From: Kosakonia cowanii JCM 10956 = DSM 18146
GTDB taxonomy: Bacteria > Pseudomonadota > Gammaproteobacteria > Enterobacterales > Enterobacteriaceae
Length of the DNA: 64,000 nucleotides
Reading direction: 5' to 3'
NCBI RefSeq assembly: GCF_001975225.1
Contig: NZ_CP019445.1
Coordinates: 3,534,001 to 3,598,000 of the forward strand
In this document: positions 8,605 through 18,045 of the stretch, piece after piece
Position numbering within the stretch: position 1 is the first letter of the stretch
How the letters are laid out: every line of letters starts with the position of its first letter
Position numbers and translations under genes: made by a program
The notes under the pieces: generated by a model
The model's database searches: none
What the model was told of the DNA's origin: nothing
What the model saw: the letters and a program-made list of their open reading frames with translations, nothing else

Positions 8605-9789
8605 ATGCGCCCGGCCACACTCTCACTCTCCTCCTCTCTTCCCTTTAACACGGTACTGGCGGGATTTGTCGCCGTGCTGGTCGGTTATGCCAGCTCGGCA
8701 GCGATCATCTGGCAGGCGGCCTCCGCTGCCGGGGCAACGCCTGAGCAGATCGCTGGTTGGATGACCGCCCTCGGCGTGGCAATGGGCGTCAGCACACTGG
8801 CGCTGAGCGTCTGGTATCGCATGCCGGTATTAACCGCATGGTCGACGCCGGGCGCAGCGCTGCTGGCAACCAGTTTGCAGGGCGTTTCACTTAATGAGGC
8901 AGTTGGCACCTTTATCTTCGCCAATGGGCTGATTGTGCTGTGTGGCGTGACTGGCCTGTTCGCCCGCCTGATGAAAATCATTCCGCCGACGCTTGCCGCC
9001 GCCATGCTGGCGGGCATCCTGCTACGTTTTGGTTTGCAGGCATTTTCTCACCTTCAGGGAGATATTGTGCTTGGCGGATCGATGCTGCTGGCGTGGCTTA
9101 TCGCCAAAGCCATTGCGCCGCGCTACGCGATTGTCGCCACGCTGCTGATTGGCGCACTGGTTGCCTGGCTAAGCGGGGACGTGATGCCGCAGGCCATCAG
9201 CCTTGCTCCCGTTGCGCCACAGTTTACCGCGCCGGTGTTTCACTGGGCGTCGCTGGTCAGTATTGGCCTACCCCTCTTTCTGGTCACCATGGCCTCGCAA
9301 AATGCACCCGGTTTCGCCACGATGCAGGCCGCAGGCTTCAGGCCCTCGGTGTCGCCGTTGATGATCTTTATCGGCGTGCTGGCTCTGCTGCTCTCGCCGT
9401 TTGGCGTCTTTTCGGTGTCGATTGCCGCCATTACCGCGGCGATCTGCCAAAGCCCGGATGCGCATCCCGATGCCAGCAAGCGCTGGTTAGCCGCCGCGGC
9501 TGCCGGTGTGTTCTATCTGCTGGCCGGAGTATTTGGCGGCTCGATCACCGGGCTGCTGGCGGCGTTGCCCGCAAGCTGGTTGCAGATGCTGGCGGGCCTT
9601 GCGCTGCTCGGCACCATCAGCGGCAGTTTGCACCAGGCGCTGAACGCTCCGCGCGAACGCGATGCGGCGATTGTCACCTTTTTAGTCACTGCCAGCGGCA
9701 TTACCTTGCTCGGGCTGGGATCGGCTTTCTGGGGGCTGGTTATCGGCGGTCTCTGCTATTTCACCTTCAGCCGTGCGCGTAAAATCTGA
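8605..9789 (+). CDS. ydcO: YdcO: BenE-family inner-membrane transporter
   Basis: A 394-residue membrane protein of the BenE benzoate/xanthine-uracil superfamily, with about 12 hydrophobic segments and the conserved ALPLFLVTMASQNAPG-type stretch (here IGLPLFLVTMASQNAPGFAT). It follows E. coli YdcO nearly residue for residue from LLAGF/VLAGFVAVLVGYASSAAIIW onward. An upstream in-frame ATG at 8440 would add 55 residues that are not hydrophobic and not conserved, so I start at MRPATLSLSS, which gives the K-12 length of about 391. The substrate in E. coli is not established; benzoate import is inferred from family. The leader contains two palindromes. In K-12 it is divergent from sutR; here the GH42 operon is divergent from it instead. 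Confidence 0.92.
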   Translation: MRPATLSLSSSLPFNTVLAGFVAVLVGYASSAAIIWQAASAAGATPEQIAGWMTALGVAMGVSTLALSVWYRMPVLTAWSTPGAALLATSLQGVSLNEAVGTFIFANGLIVLCGVTGLFARLMKIIPPTLAAAMLAGILLRFGLQAFSHLQGDIVLGGSMLLAWLIAKAIAPRYAIVATLLIGALVAWLSGDVMPQAISLAPVAPQFTAPVFHWASLVSIGLPLFLVTMASQNAPGFATMQAAGFRPSVSPLMIFIGVLALLLSPFGVFSVSIAAITAAICQSPDAHPDASKRWLAAAAAGVFYLLAGVFGGSITGLLAALPASWLQMLAGLALLGTISGSLHQALNAPRERDAAIVTFLVTASGITLLGLGSAFWGLVIGGLCYFTFSRARKI

Positions 9790-9912
9790 GCAATGAAACA
9801 GGTGACTTTTTCGTCACTCCTGATCATAATTCGTACAGAGGCATTCCGTTTAGTTATGGGATGACCTCACCCTACAGCGGATCTGTAATGAATTAATGAA
9901 AGGAGTCTTCCG

Positions 9913-11322
9913 GTGAAAAGTGCCACCTACCTGTTTTTTATGATCGCGCTTACGGCGCCACTTCCCTCGTCGCTCGCCGACACCCTTGCTGAGTATCGTC
10001 AGTCACTTGCGTCGCACCCGGTCAATTATGTGCGGCTGGACACCCGCGAACTGCCCGGCACCAAGGTGCAGCGTTATGTGCTCCATTCGCAAAATTGGTC
10101 ACCGCAAGATGCGGTGCGCCCGATACGCTGGGAGCACCAGGTGGATATCTATCTTCCTGATGCCGCCAAACCGACCGTTGCGCTGATGGTGGTGAATAAT
10201 GATGCTGGCAGAGCGACCAGTTTCAATGAAGCATCGCTGGCGCGCATTGCGCTTGCCACCCACACCGTAGTGGTCTCGATCAGCAATGTGCCGAACCAGC
10301 CGCTGCACTATCAGGGCAATTCAACGCCGCTGACGGAAGATGACAGCGTTGCCTACAGCTGGAAACGGTTTCTGGAGAGTGGCGATGCGCCATTGCAGCT
10401 CCCGATGGCTGCGTCGGTATCGCAGGCGTTCCGGCTGGTGAAACGGGAGCTTTCGCAACAGAAAATCGCAAAGTTTATCGTCACCGGCGCGTCAAAGCGC
10501 GGCTGGGCTGCGTGGCTTGCGGCGATAGCCGACCCGGACGTCGTCGCCGTGGTGCCGTTTGCGGTGGATCTGCTCAGCACCCGCGCCGCGCTGGATCATA
10601 TGTATCGCTCTTATGGCAACAACTGGCCTGTCGCCTTTTACCCCTACTATCGCCAGCAGATCGACCAGCAGATCGCCACCGATAATTTTGCCCGGCTGAT
10701 GCGCGTGCTGGATCCGATGGCCTATTTGCGCAGCAAAGCGGGCGAGCGGCTGAAAATAAAGAAGTATGTGATTAATGCCAGCGGAGATGATTTTTACACG
10801 CCGGACAACAGCCGCTTCTACTACCCGCGCTTGCCGGGCGAGAAGTCGCTACGGGTCGTGGCGAACGCATCCCATGAGGCGGTGCTTTCCGTCGCTGAGC
10901 CATCGTTGATTGCCTTCGTTAACCGTTTCCAGGCGCGTAAAGCCCTGCCCGCCATCGCCGAGCGTCGCCAGGGTGCAAATAACCTGGTGCTCCATTTCTC
11001 CGCGCAGCCGGAAAAAGTGGTGGTCTGGCGCGCGAGCAACCCGCTGGCACGGGATTTCCGTTATGCCTGCGGCGTGAGATATGAAGCCTCGCCGCCGCCC
11101 GCGATGTCAGGCAATACCCTCAGCGTGGCGCTGACGCCACCGGAAAATGGCTGGCAGGCGACATTTGTGGAAGCGACCTTCAGCGATGGATTTGTGGCGA
11201 CAAGCCAGGTCTATATCACACCGGATGAGATCTATCCGGATGCGGCACCCTCGGCGCAAGGTGGGGCCTGCCGCACGCTGCCGGGGCGCGGGTTAACGCC
11301 TGCGGCGCAGGCGGCGAATTAA
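9913..11322 (+). CDS. PhoPQ-activated pathogenicity-related (PqaA-like) exported protein
   Basis: A 469-residue protein beginning with GTG, nine bases after AGGAG. Residues 1-22 (MKSATYLFFMIALTAPLPSS) form a signal peptide ending near SLA-D, so the product is periplasmic or secreted. The body matches the PhoPQ_related family (PqaA of Salmonella, AprA of Dictyostelium): KFIVTGASKRGWAAWLAA carries the G-x-S-x-R serine elbow of an alpha/beta-hydrolase, followed by DPMAYL and NASGDDFYTPDNSRFYYP, with the late His in VANASHEAV. PqaA is PhoP-regulated and contributes to antimicrobial-peptide resistance in Salmonella; the reaction is unknown. It ends 4 bp inside the convergent AraC gene. I found only a poor match to a PhoP box upstream. 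Confidence 0.85.
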   Translation: MKSATYLFFMIALTAPLPSSLADTLAEYRQSLASHPVNYVRLDTRELPGTKVQRYVLHSQNWSPQDAVRPIRWEHQVDIYLPDAAKPTVALMVVNNDAGRATSFNEASLARIALATHTVVVSISNVPNQPLHYQGNSTPLTEDDSVAYSWKRFLESGDAPLQLPMAASVSQAFRLVKRELSQQKIAKFIVTGASKRGWAAWLAAIADPDVVAVVPFAVDLLSTRAALDHMYRSYGNNWPVAFYPYYRQQIDQQIATDNFARLMRVLDPMAYLRSKAGERLKIKKYVINASGDDFYTPDNSRFYYPRLPGEKSLRVVANASHEAVLSVAEPSLIAFVNRFQARKALPAIAERRQGANNLVLHFSAQPEKVVVWRASNPLARDFRYACGVRYEASPPPAMSGNTLSVALTPPENGWQATFVEATFSDGFVATSQVYITPDEIYPDAAPSAQGGACRTLPGRGLTPAAQAAN

Positions 11323-12194
11323 CGTTTTTGCGTCGCGCGAAGCTGCGAGGGGGTGATGCCCTTCGCCGCTTTAAAGCGGTTGCTGAAGTGGCTGGCGGAG
11401 TTGAAACCGCAGGCCAGCGCGATATCAGTCAGCGACCGGTTGCTGCTCAGCAGCAGCGCTTTCGCGCGGGCCATGCGGCGCTGCATCACAAACTGGTGCG
11501 GTGCCACGCCCATTGACTGGCGAAACATCCGCGCGAAGTGGTACTCGCTGAGCGAAACCTGCGCGGCGAGATCGCAGAGCAGCAGCGGCTCGCCAAGATG
11601 CGCCTCGATATACTCCAGCACATTGCGCTGCGCGACGGGCGCCAGTCCGCCGGTAATCGTCGGCAGTTGCCACTGCACATTGCTGTAGTGCTGAACGAGG
11701 TGCGTCAGCAACAGCGTCGAGGCGGTGCTGAGCGTCAGCTGGTTGGCGTTTTGCTGCCAGTCGCAGCCGAGCAGAAACTGGCGGTAGAGCGCGGTGATGC
11801 TCGCATCCTGGGAGAAGGTCTTTTCATCGAGGGTGAAGTTTGCCGGGCTGCGATCCCACACTTTCTCCCCCACCTCACGCAGATGCTCATCGGTGCAGTA
11901 GAGGTGCACAAAGGCGAGATTATCGCGAATATCCCACACCGATTCGCTCTCTTTTGGCATCAAACAGAAGCGATCCGGCCCGCCGCCGTTTTTCCAGCCG
12001 GAGGCGGTTTTGTGGTAGCTCTCATAACCGTCGGCAATATAAAGGCTGAGGGTATGGTGGTTGCAATACTGGGTGATGGTATCGCGTTTGTTGGACCACG
12101 CCGCCAGCTGAATCCCGTCGTGCAGCGCCACCGAGTTATGCAACACGGCGTTGTGTTTGCGCAGGTTTTCAAAGGCGTCATAGCTATCAGACAT
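11319..12194 (-). CDS. AraC-family transcriptional regulator
   Basis: A 291-residue regulator with two helix-turn-helices at the C-terminus (about 190-288): PLLLCDLAAQVSLSEYHFAR and SLTDIALACGFNSASHFSNR. The N-terminal half is a cupin-like sensing domain that does not resemble AraC itself. It is divergent from an EamA-family exporter gene with 173 bp between the two starts, so control of that exporter is the obvious guess. Its stop codon overlaps that of the PqaA-like gene by 4 bp. Inducer unknown. Confidence 0.88.
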   Translation of the reverse strand: MSDSYDAFENLRKHNAVLHNSVALHDGIQLAAWSNKRDTITQYCNHHTLSLYIADGYESYHKTASGWKNGGGPDRFCLMPKESESVWDIRDNLAFVHLYCTDEHLREVGEKVWDRSPANFTLDEKTFSQDASITALYRQFLLGCDWQQNANQLTLSTASTLLLTHLVQHYSNVQWQLPTITGGLAPVAQRNVLEYIEAHLGEPLLLCDLAAQVSLSEYHFARMFRQSMGVAPHQFVMQRRMARAKALLLSSNRSLTDIALACGFNSASHFSNRFKAAKGITPSQLRATQKR

Positions 12195-12367
12195 TCGCGG
12201 TACTTATCCTTTCTCAATCAGATCCCCAGTCTATGAAGAGCGAATCGCAGAAGCCAGCGTTGTGTAAAGAAAAGCGCAAGAATATGCAAGTTGTCCGCAA
12301 GCAGGTGCAAGCCAGCCTTGCCGCGCCAGATGACAATGGGCGTTCATGAAAGGGAACGGGAAGCGAT

Positions 12368-13270
12368 ATGAACGCATTACTTTATAGTCTGGTGGTGGTG
12401 ATTTGGGGCACAACGTGGATTGCCATTTTTCTGCAGCAGGGGCCGGTGGCGGCGCCGGTGTCGATCTTCTGGCGCTTCGCGCTGGCGACCACGGTGATGA
12501 TGCTGGTGCTGCTGGCACGGCGCAAACTGCGCGCGCTGTCGCGGCGCGACCACCTCTTCTGCCTGTTACAGGGCGCGTGCGTCTTTGGCTTCAACTTCTG
12601 GTGCTTTTATACCGCTGCGGCGTGGATTAACACCGGGCTGGAGTCGGTGATCTTTTCGATGGCGGTGCTGTTCAACGCCGTTAACAGCTTCCTTTTCTTC
12701 GGGCAGAAACCGCCCGCGCGCTTTTTTGCCGCCGCGCTAATGGGGCTGGCCGGGATCGTCACCCTCTTCTGGCAGGATCTGGTGGCCAGCGGCTGGAGCA
12801 GCAGTGTATTACTGGGCATTGCGCTGTCGGCGCTCGGCACGCTCGGCTTCTCGTTTGGCAATATGATCAGCCTGCGCCATCAGCGTAACGGGCTTGAGAT
12901 CGCCACCACCAATAGCTGGGCGATGCTCTACGGCACGCTGATTATGGGGGCGGTTGCGCTGCTGCGCGGAGAGGATTTCACGCCGCTGTGGAGCGTCAGC
13001 TATCTTGGCGCGCTGGTCTATCTTGCCCTGTTTGGCTCGGTGATTGGCTTCGGTGCCTACTTTACGCTGGTTGGGCGCATCGGCCCCGGCAAAGCGGCAT
13101 ACAGCACCCTGCTCTTTCCCCTGGTGGCGCTGACCGTTTCAACCTTTTATGAAGGCTATCAGTGGCATGCGCAGGGCGTGCTGGGGCTGGGGCTGATCCT
13201 GACGGGCAACCTGGTGATGTTTACCCGCCCGGAGACGTGGTTTGTGCGGCGCAAACCGTCACTCTGTTAA
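12368..13270 (+). CDS. EamA/DMT-family transporter
   Basis: A 300-residue inner-membrane protein with ten predicted helices arranged as two EamA repeats (about 1-135 and 145-290), typical of the drug/metabolite transporter superfamily. The first helix has the common VIWGTTWIAIF motif, and the second repeat ends with the usual YSTLLFPLVALTVSTFYEGY. Such proteins export amino acids or other small metabolites (RhtA, YddG) . It is divergent from an AraC-type regulator. Substrate not determinable; I do not recognise a specific K-12 orthologue at this place. Confidence 0.88.
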   Translation: MNALLYSLVVVIWGTTWIAIFLQQGPVAAPVSIFWRFALATTVMMLVLLARRKLRALSRRDHLFCLLQGACVFGFNFWCFYTAAAWINTGLESVIFSMAVLFNAVNSFLFFGQKPPARFFAAALMGLAGIVTLFWQDLVASGWSSSVLLGIALSALGTLGFSFGNMISLRHQRNGLEIATTNSWAMLYGTLIMGAVALLRGEDFTPLWSVSYLGALVYLALFGSVIGFGAYFTLVGRIGPGKAAYSTLLFPLVALTVSTFYEGYQWHAQGVLGLGLILTGNLVMFTRPETWFVRRKPSLC

Positions 13271-13276
13271 GCGAAT

Positions 13277-13297
13277 GCCGCCTGCGGAACAGGCGGC
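13277..13297. terminator. Hairpin between convergent EamA and dppA-like genes
   Basis: An 8-bp stem GCCGCCTG / CAGGCGGC with a 5-base loop lies in the 34-bp gap between two convergent genes. No long T run follows on either strand, so termination may be only partial. Confidence 0.45.
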
Positions 13298-13304
13298 AAA
13301 ACGT

Positions 13305-14900
13305 TTACTTTTTCAGATCCACCTGCCAGAAGAGGTGTTTGCCAAACGGGTCGACCTCATAGCCCTGCACCTCTTTGCGCACCGGCTCGAAAATCGTCGA
13401 GTGAGCAATCATCACCGCCGGCATCTGGTCGTGCATCATCTGCTGCGCCTGTTTGTAGAGCGCGACGCGTTTGTCGTGATCGGTGGTCGCCTTCGCCTCG
13501 GCAATCAGCTGATCGAACGGTTTGTAACACCACTTCGCCGAGTTAGAGCCACCGTTAGCCGCGGTACAGGTGAAAAGCGGGCCGAAGAAGTTATCCGGGT
13601 CGCCGGTGGCAGTGGTCCAGCCCATTAATGCCGCCTGGTGTTCGCCGCTCTTCACCCGTTTCAGGTATTCGCCCCACTCATAGGTCACCACTTTCGCCTG
13701 CACGCCCACTTTTGCCCAGTCCGCCTGGATCATCTCCGCCATGCGCTTGGCGTTCGGGTTATAGGGGCGCTGAACCGGCATCGCCCAGAGATCGATGGTG
13801 GTGCCCGGCGGCAGCCCGGCCTCTTTCAGCAGCGCCTTCGCTTTTTCCGGATCGTAGTCGTAATCTTTCAGCTCGCTGTCCGCGCTCCAGACGCCCGGCG
13901 GCAGCAGATTTTTCGCCGCCGTGCCGGTGCCCTGAAAGACCGCTTTGATGATCGCCGGTTTGTTAATCGCCATCGCCAACGCTTGGCGCACTTTCACATT
14001 ATCCAGCGGTGCTTTCTGCGTATTGAAGGCGAGGAAGCCGGTGTTCAGCCCCGCTTTGCTCATCAACGTAATTTCTTTGTTCTCTTTCAGGCGCGGCAGA
14101 TCCGCCGGGTTCGGGAACGGCATCACCTGGCACTCATTTTTCTCCAGCTTCGCTACGCGCACCGAGGCATCCGGCGTGATGCTGAACACCAGCCGGTCGA
14201 TTTTCGAACGCCCCTGCCAGTAATCATCGAAGGCAGTAAAGAGAATGCGGGAATCTTTCTGGTACTGCGCCAGACGGAACGGCCCGGTACCGACCGGGTC
14301 GCTGTCGACGCGCTGCGGCGTACCGGCTTTTAACATCGCATCGGCATATTCGGCGGAGAGAATCGAGGCGAAATACCACGCCAGATCGGCGACAAATGGC
14401 GCTTCAGGGTGCGCCAGCGTAAAGCGCACTGTGTGCTCGTCCACTTTATCGATGGCGGTAATCAGTGAGCCAAATTCGAGGCTTTCAAAGTTGGAGTAGG
14501 TACCGTTAGAGACGTTGTGGTAGGGGTTTTTCGGATCTTTTTGCCGCATAAACGAGAAAATCACATCATCAGCATTAAAGTCCCGCGTCGGCTTGAAGTA
14601 TTTATTGCTCTGAAACTTCACATCTTTTCGCAGATGAAAGGTGTAGACCTTGCCATCTTCGCTAACGTCCCAGCGCTCAGCCAGGCTCGGCTGTAACTCG
14701 GTAGTGCCAGCTTTGAAATCGACCAGCCGGTTATAGACCGGAACCGCGCTGGCATCCACACTGGTGCCGGAGGTGTAAAGCTGCGGGTTAAAGTTTTCCG
14801 GTGAGCCTTCAGAGCAATAAACCAGTGTTTTCGCCGCCACAGAAGAAGTGCCTATCAACGTGGTCAACGCCAGAGCAAGTGTTGTCGGTTTGCTAATCAT
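13305..14900 (-). CDS. DppA-like periplasmic peptide-binding protein (orphan)
   Basis: A 531-residue substrate-binding protein of the family-5 solute-binding group. The start at 14900 (AGGAA nearby) gives a signal peptide MISKPTTLALALTTLIGTSS ending ..VAA, followed by KTLVYCSEGSPENFNPQL, nearly identical to the mature start of E. coli DppA. The dipeptide/haem-binding protein similarity continues through SITPDASVR, ECQVMPFPNPAD and the C-terminal AHSTIFEPVRKEV. It is therefore a DppA paralogue. No permease or ATPase genes accompany it, so it probably feeds a Dpp or related transporter encoded elsewhere. It is divergent from a PepT-like peptidase (106 bp between starts), suggesting joint uptake and cleavage of short peptides. 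Confidence 0.9.
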   Translation of the reverse strand: MISKPTTLALALTTLIGTSSVAAKTLVYCSEGSPENFNPQLYTSGTSVDASAVPVYNRLVDFKAGTTELQPSLAERWDVSEDGKVYTFHLRKDVKFQSNKYFKPTRDFNADDVIFSFMRQKDPKNPYHNVSNGTYSNFESLEFGSLITAIDKVDEHTVRFTLAHPEAPFVADLAWYFASILSAEYADAMLKAGTPQRVDSDPVGTGPFRLAQYQKDSRILFTAFDDYWQGRSKIDRLVFSITPDASVRVAKLEKNECQVMPFPNPADLPRLKENKEITLMSKAGLNTGFLAFNTQKAPLDNVKVRQALAMAINKPAIIKAVFQGTGTAAKNLLPPGVWSADSELKDYDYDPEKAKALLKEAGLPPGTTIDLWAMPVQRPYNPNAKRMAEMIQADWAKVGVQAKVVTYEWGEYLKRVKSGEHQAALMGWTTATGDPDNFFGPLFTCTAANGGSNSAKWCYKPFDQLIAEAKATTDHDKRVALYKQAQQMMHDQMPAVMIAHSTIFEPVRKEVQGYEVDPFGKHLFWQVDLKK

Positions 14901-15006
14901 AGTGTTTCCTGTTGTTTTATTTTTAATGCTTGTTGTTTGCCTGCTCATAAATAACATTAAAGTGAAATTGCAAACACCTGATAATACGAATAAAGAAGGA
15001 ATCACT

Positions 15007-16236
15007 ATGCCCTCGCCGCTAGCCAGTCAATTAACGCAGCGCTTCTTTCGCTACCTGAGTATCACCAGTCAAAGCGACGCAAATGCCACCACCCTTCCCA
15101 CCACGCCCGGCCAGTTTGATATGGCCCGCGAGCTGGCCAACGAGTTGAAATCCCTCGGTCTTGAGGAGATTGTTATCGACGATCGCGCCACGGTTACGGC
15201 GGTGAAAAAAGGCAACGTTGACGGCGCGCCGCGCATCGGTTTTATCACCCATATCGATACCGTTGATGTTGGTTTGTCGCCGCATATTCATCCGCAAATC
15301 CTGCGTTTTGAGGGTGAAGATCTCTGCCTGAATGCCAAAGAAGATATCTGGCTGCGCGTGCAGGAGCACCCGGAGATCCTCGCCTATCCCGGCGAAGAGA
15401 TTATTTTTAGTGACGGCACCAGCGTGCTCGGCGCGGATAACAAAGCCGCAGTAACGGTGGTGGTGACGCTGCTGGAGAACCTGACGACCGAACAGCGCCA
15501 CGGCGATATTGTGGTGGCCTTTGTTCCCGATGAAGAGGTTGGATTGCGCGGCGCGAAAGCGCTGGATCTGGCGCGTTTTGACGTCGATTTCGCGTGGACT
15601 ATCGACTGTTGCGAGCTGGGCGAGATTGTTTACGAGAACTTCAATGGCGCCAGCGCGCAGATCCACTTTACCGGGGTCACCGCGCACCCGATGTCGGCCA
15701 AAGGCGTGCTGGTTAACCCGCTGCTGATGGCGATGGATTACATCAGCCATTTTGACCGCCAACAGACGCCGGAAAATACCGAAGGCCGTGAAGGCTATAT
15801 CTGGTTTAACGGCATGGAAGCCGTACAGGGACATGCCAGTCTGAGCGCCAGCATTCGTGATTTCGATAAAGAGAGTTTCGCCCGCCGCAAAGCGCAGATT
15901 GGCGACGTCGCTGAGATGATTGCCGCGCAATACCCGACGGCAAAAGTAGAGTACAGCGTTAGCGATATCTACAGCAATATCAGTAATGCGATTGGTGAAG
16001 ACCGCCGCGCCATCGATCTGATGTTCGAGGCGATGGAGACGCTCGGCATTACGCCGAAACCGACGCCGATGCGCGGCGGTACGGACGGTGCGGCGCTCTC
16101 GGCTAAGGGTTTGTTAACGCCAAACTTCTTTACCGGCGCGCACAACTTCCACTCGCGCTTTGAGTTTTTACCCCTGCGCGCGTTTGAAGCCTCCTACAAC
16201 GTGGCGTTGCAGCTCTGCCTGCTGGCGGCCCGTTAA
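15007..16236 (+). CDS. PepT-like tripeptidase (M20B metallopeptidase)
   Basis: A 409-residue dizinc peptidase of the PepT family. Start chosen at 15007, preceded by AAGGA at 7 bases; an earlier in-frame ATG lies inside the neighbour's leader. Metal-binding motifs are visible: FITHIDTVD (His and Asp), SVLGADNKAA (bridging Asp), VPDEEVGLRG (catalytic Glu pair), and the late TGAHNFHSRFEF His. PepT removes the N-terminal residue of tripeptides in the cytoplasm. The sequence is clearly PepT-like but more distant from K-12 PepT than the backbone genes are from their orthologues, so it is probably a paralogue. Divergent from the DppA-like binding protein. Confidence 0.88.
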   Translation: MPSPLASQLTQRFFRYLSITSQSDANATTLPTTPGQFDMARELANELKSLGLEEIVIDDRATVTAVKKGNVDGAPRIGFITHIDTVDVGLSPHIHPQILRFEGEDLCLNAKEDIWLRVQEHPEILAYPGEEIIFSDGTSVLGADNKAAVTVVVTLLENLTTEQRHGDIVVAFVPDEEVGLRGAKALDLARFDVDFAWTIDCCELGEIVYENFNGASAQIHFTGVTAHPMSAKGVLVNPLLMAMDYISHFDRQQTPENTEGREGYIWFNGMEAVQGHASLSASIRDFDKESFARRKAQIGDVAEMIAAQYPTAKVEYSVSDIYSNISNAIGEDRRAIDLMFEAMETLGITPKPTPMRGGTDGAALSAKGLLTPNFFTGAHNFHSRFEFLPLRAFEASYNVALQLCLLAAR

Positions 16237-16242
16237 GATAAT

Positions 16243-16269
16243 GCAGCCCGGCAACGGGCTGCTTTTTTT
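16243..16269 (+). terminator. Rho-independent terminator after the PepT-like gene
   Basis: An 8-bp stem GCAGCCCG / CGGGCTGC with loop GCAA is followed directly by seven Ts on the plus strand, seven bases after the stop codon. Confidence 0.88.
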
Positions 16270-16270
16270 A

Positions 16271-16867
16271 TCACGCCGGTTTATGCGCCAGCAGCGTGGC
16301 GAAGCGCAGTTTGATGCGGTTGCCCTGCTCATCGGTGCGGTGCAGTTCCCCCACCTCTTCGTTATATTTCAGCAGCTCCCAGCCCGCGTAGTAGTTACGC
16401 AGCTCACCCTCTTCGAAGGCAAACGGAAAGCCGACGTTGCACGGGTAATCGGCGGTATCCATTGCCGCGACAATCAGATTGTGGCCGCCCGGTTTGGTGC
16501 AGCGCTGCATATTGGCTATCAGCCCCGGAATGGTTTTCGCCTCGAGGAACATCATCACCACGGTGGAGAGAATAAAATCATATTCGCCCTCAAAGCTCAG
16601 GCTGTTTAAATCAACGCTGTCGATATGCAGGTTATTAAGCCCTTCCGCGTCACGAATGCGCTGCACATTGCTCAGGCTGTTGGGGTTTTTATCCCAGGCC
16701 GTGACATCAAAGCCTTTATTCGCCAGGTAGAGGCTGTTGCGTCCGTTACCACAGCCGAGATCGAGCACCTTGCCAGGCGTGATGTAGTTCATCGCGTTCA
16801 GCACTTCCGAGTGTGTCGGGGTCATCCCATATTTTTCAGTAAAATAGTTCTCATCACGCATAGTCAT
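16271..16867 (-). CDS. tehB: TehB: SAM-dependent tellurite methyltransferase
   Basis: A 198-residue class I methyltransferase, orthologous along its length to E. coli TehB (start [14 protein letters not shown] against MIIRDENYFTDKYE). The SAM-binding glycine motif is [16 protein letters not shown] at about residues 34-49, with AWDKNPNS as motif II. TehB detoxifies tellurite and selenium compounds by methylation. In K-12 it is the second gene of tehAB; here the 111 bp upstream of tehB leads straight to the divergent ydcK and there is no tehA. The gene therefore either has its own promoter in that gap or uses what was the tehA promoter. Confidence 0.95.
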   Translation of the reverse strand: MTMRDENYFTEKYGMTPTHSEVLNAMNYITPGKVLDLGCGNGRNSLYLANKGFDVTAWDKNPNSLSNVQRIRDAEGLNNLHIDSVDLNSLSFEGEYDFILSTVVMMFLEAKTIPGLIANMQRCTKPGGHNLIVAAMDTADYPCNVGFPFAFEEGELRNYYAGWELLKYNEEVGELHRTDEQGNRIKLRFATLLAHKPA

Positions 16868-16978
16868 TATTCACAGCCTTTAATGGGTATTTTGCATGCA
16901 TTTTATGAATTTCACCCGTTGATAGCCAGCGTCCAAATATTTGCTACGGTTAAGTAAGAACATCCGGAGAAGATAAGC

Positions 16979-17959
16979 ATGAGCAAATACCGCCTCAGTG
17001 ATGAGACGCGCCTCTTCAGTTACCCGCTCGGCGGCGAGAAAAAGAGCGTCGCGCTGCGCCAGATAATCGCCCTGCGCGATTTTAATGATGTCACCGCCGG
17101 CAGCGCGGGCGGCTGGGTTGATGATGAACAGGTGCTCGATCAGGCAGGGAATTGCTGGATATACGACGAAAACAGCATGGTGTTCGATGGTTGCCGCATC
17201 CGCGGTAACGCGCGTATTACGGGATCGTGCGTCATCTGCCTGAATGTAGAAATCAGTGATAACGCCTGGGTAGATGGCTGCGAGCTAAGCCATGGCGCGA
17301 TTTTACGTGACAACGTCACGGTGCAATCCTCCACCGTGCGCGGCGTCTGCCAGCTACGCGGTGAGGCGCGCATTCTAAGCGGTTGCGATATCATCGCCGC
17401 GCGCGGATTAACCCAGGAGCGCGAACAGGTGCTGCAGATTTACGATCGCGCGACGGTCAGCCACTCGCGGGTGGTTCATCAGGCGCAAATCTATGGCGAT
17501 GCGACCGTCAGTTACGCCTTTATTGAGCACCGCGCCGAGGTGTTCGATTTTGCCCTCCTCGACGGGAATGAAATTAATGATGTCTGGGTGTGCGACTGCG
17601 CCAAAGTCTACGGTCACGCCCGGGTGATTGCCGGACGACAAGAGGATGAGATCCCCACCCTTCGCTACAGCGCCCAGGTGGCGGAAAATGCCCGCGTCGA
17701 AGGCAATTGTGTGTTGAAACATCACGTATTAGTTGGCGGCAATGCGCAACTGCGCGGCGGGCCACTACAGCTCGATGAAAAGGTGGTGATTCAGGGCAAT
17801 GCGCGTATTGAAGGGAATGTGCTTATCGCCCACGAGGTGGAGATTGCCGACAATGCTGTGATCATCGCCGCTGAGAGTGGCAGCCTGCTGCTGCGCGGCC
17901 CGAAAGTGGTCAACGGCGATCAACACATCACCCGCACGCCGCTGGTCGGCTCGCTCTGA
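16979..17959 (+). CDS. ydcK: YdcK: predicted left-handed beta-helix protein
   Basis: A 326-residue protein, the exact length of E. coli YdcK. Residues from about 60 to 310 are built of imperfect hexapeptide-like repeats with alternating aliphatic residues (for example [20 protein letters not shown] and [20 protein letters not shown]), typical of a left-handed beta-helix as in acyltransferases, although no catalytic residue is known. Function not established; sometimes annotated as an acetyltransferase-like protein. It is divergent from tehB, the same relation as in K-12 with tehAB. GGAG stands 9 bases before the ATG. Confidence 0.92.
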   Translation: MSKYRLSDETRLFSYPLGGEKKSVALRQIIALRDFNDVTAGSAGGWVDDEQVLDQAGNCWIYDENSMVFDGCRIRGNARITGSCVICLNVEISDNAWVDGCELSHGAILRDNVTVQSSTVRGVCQLRGEARILSGCDIIAARGLTQEREQVLQIYDRATVSHSRVVHQAQIYGDATVSYAFIEHRAEVFDFALLDGNEINDVWVCDCAKVYGHARVIAGRQEDEIPTLRYSAQVAENARVEGNCVLKHHVLVGGNAQLRGGPLQLDEKVVIQGNARIEGNVLIAHEVEIADNAVIIAAESGSLLLRGPKVVNGDQHITRTPLVGSL

Positions 17960-17989
17960 CGGGCATCCATAAATTTATTTTCATCCGCC

Positions 17990-18019
17990 GGGAATAAAGC
18001 GCCGCGCTCTTCGTCTTAT
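17990..18019 (+). promoter_or_regulatory. Predicted ECF sigma promoter of the catalase-b561 operon
   Basis: GGGAATAAA at 17990-17998 and CGTCTTAT at 18012-18019 are separated by 16 bases counted from GGGAAT. GGAAT plus CGTC is the classic bipartite ECF-type promoter. It lies about 30 bases before the first gene of an operon that ends with an ECF sigma factor and its anti-sigma factor, so autoregulation is the simple reading. Confidence 0.6.
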
Positions 18020-18045
18020 CTGCTCACTATCAGCAGGATGAGCGA

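Noticed and set aside
9848..9862. Possible PhoP box upstream of the PqaA-like gene
   Set aside because: Only the first half GTTTA fits; the second half (GGGAT) is too far from the consensus.
15031..15930. 299-codon minus-strand frame opposite the PepT-like gene
   Set aside because: Shadow frame; the plus strand has clear metal-binding motifs.
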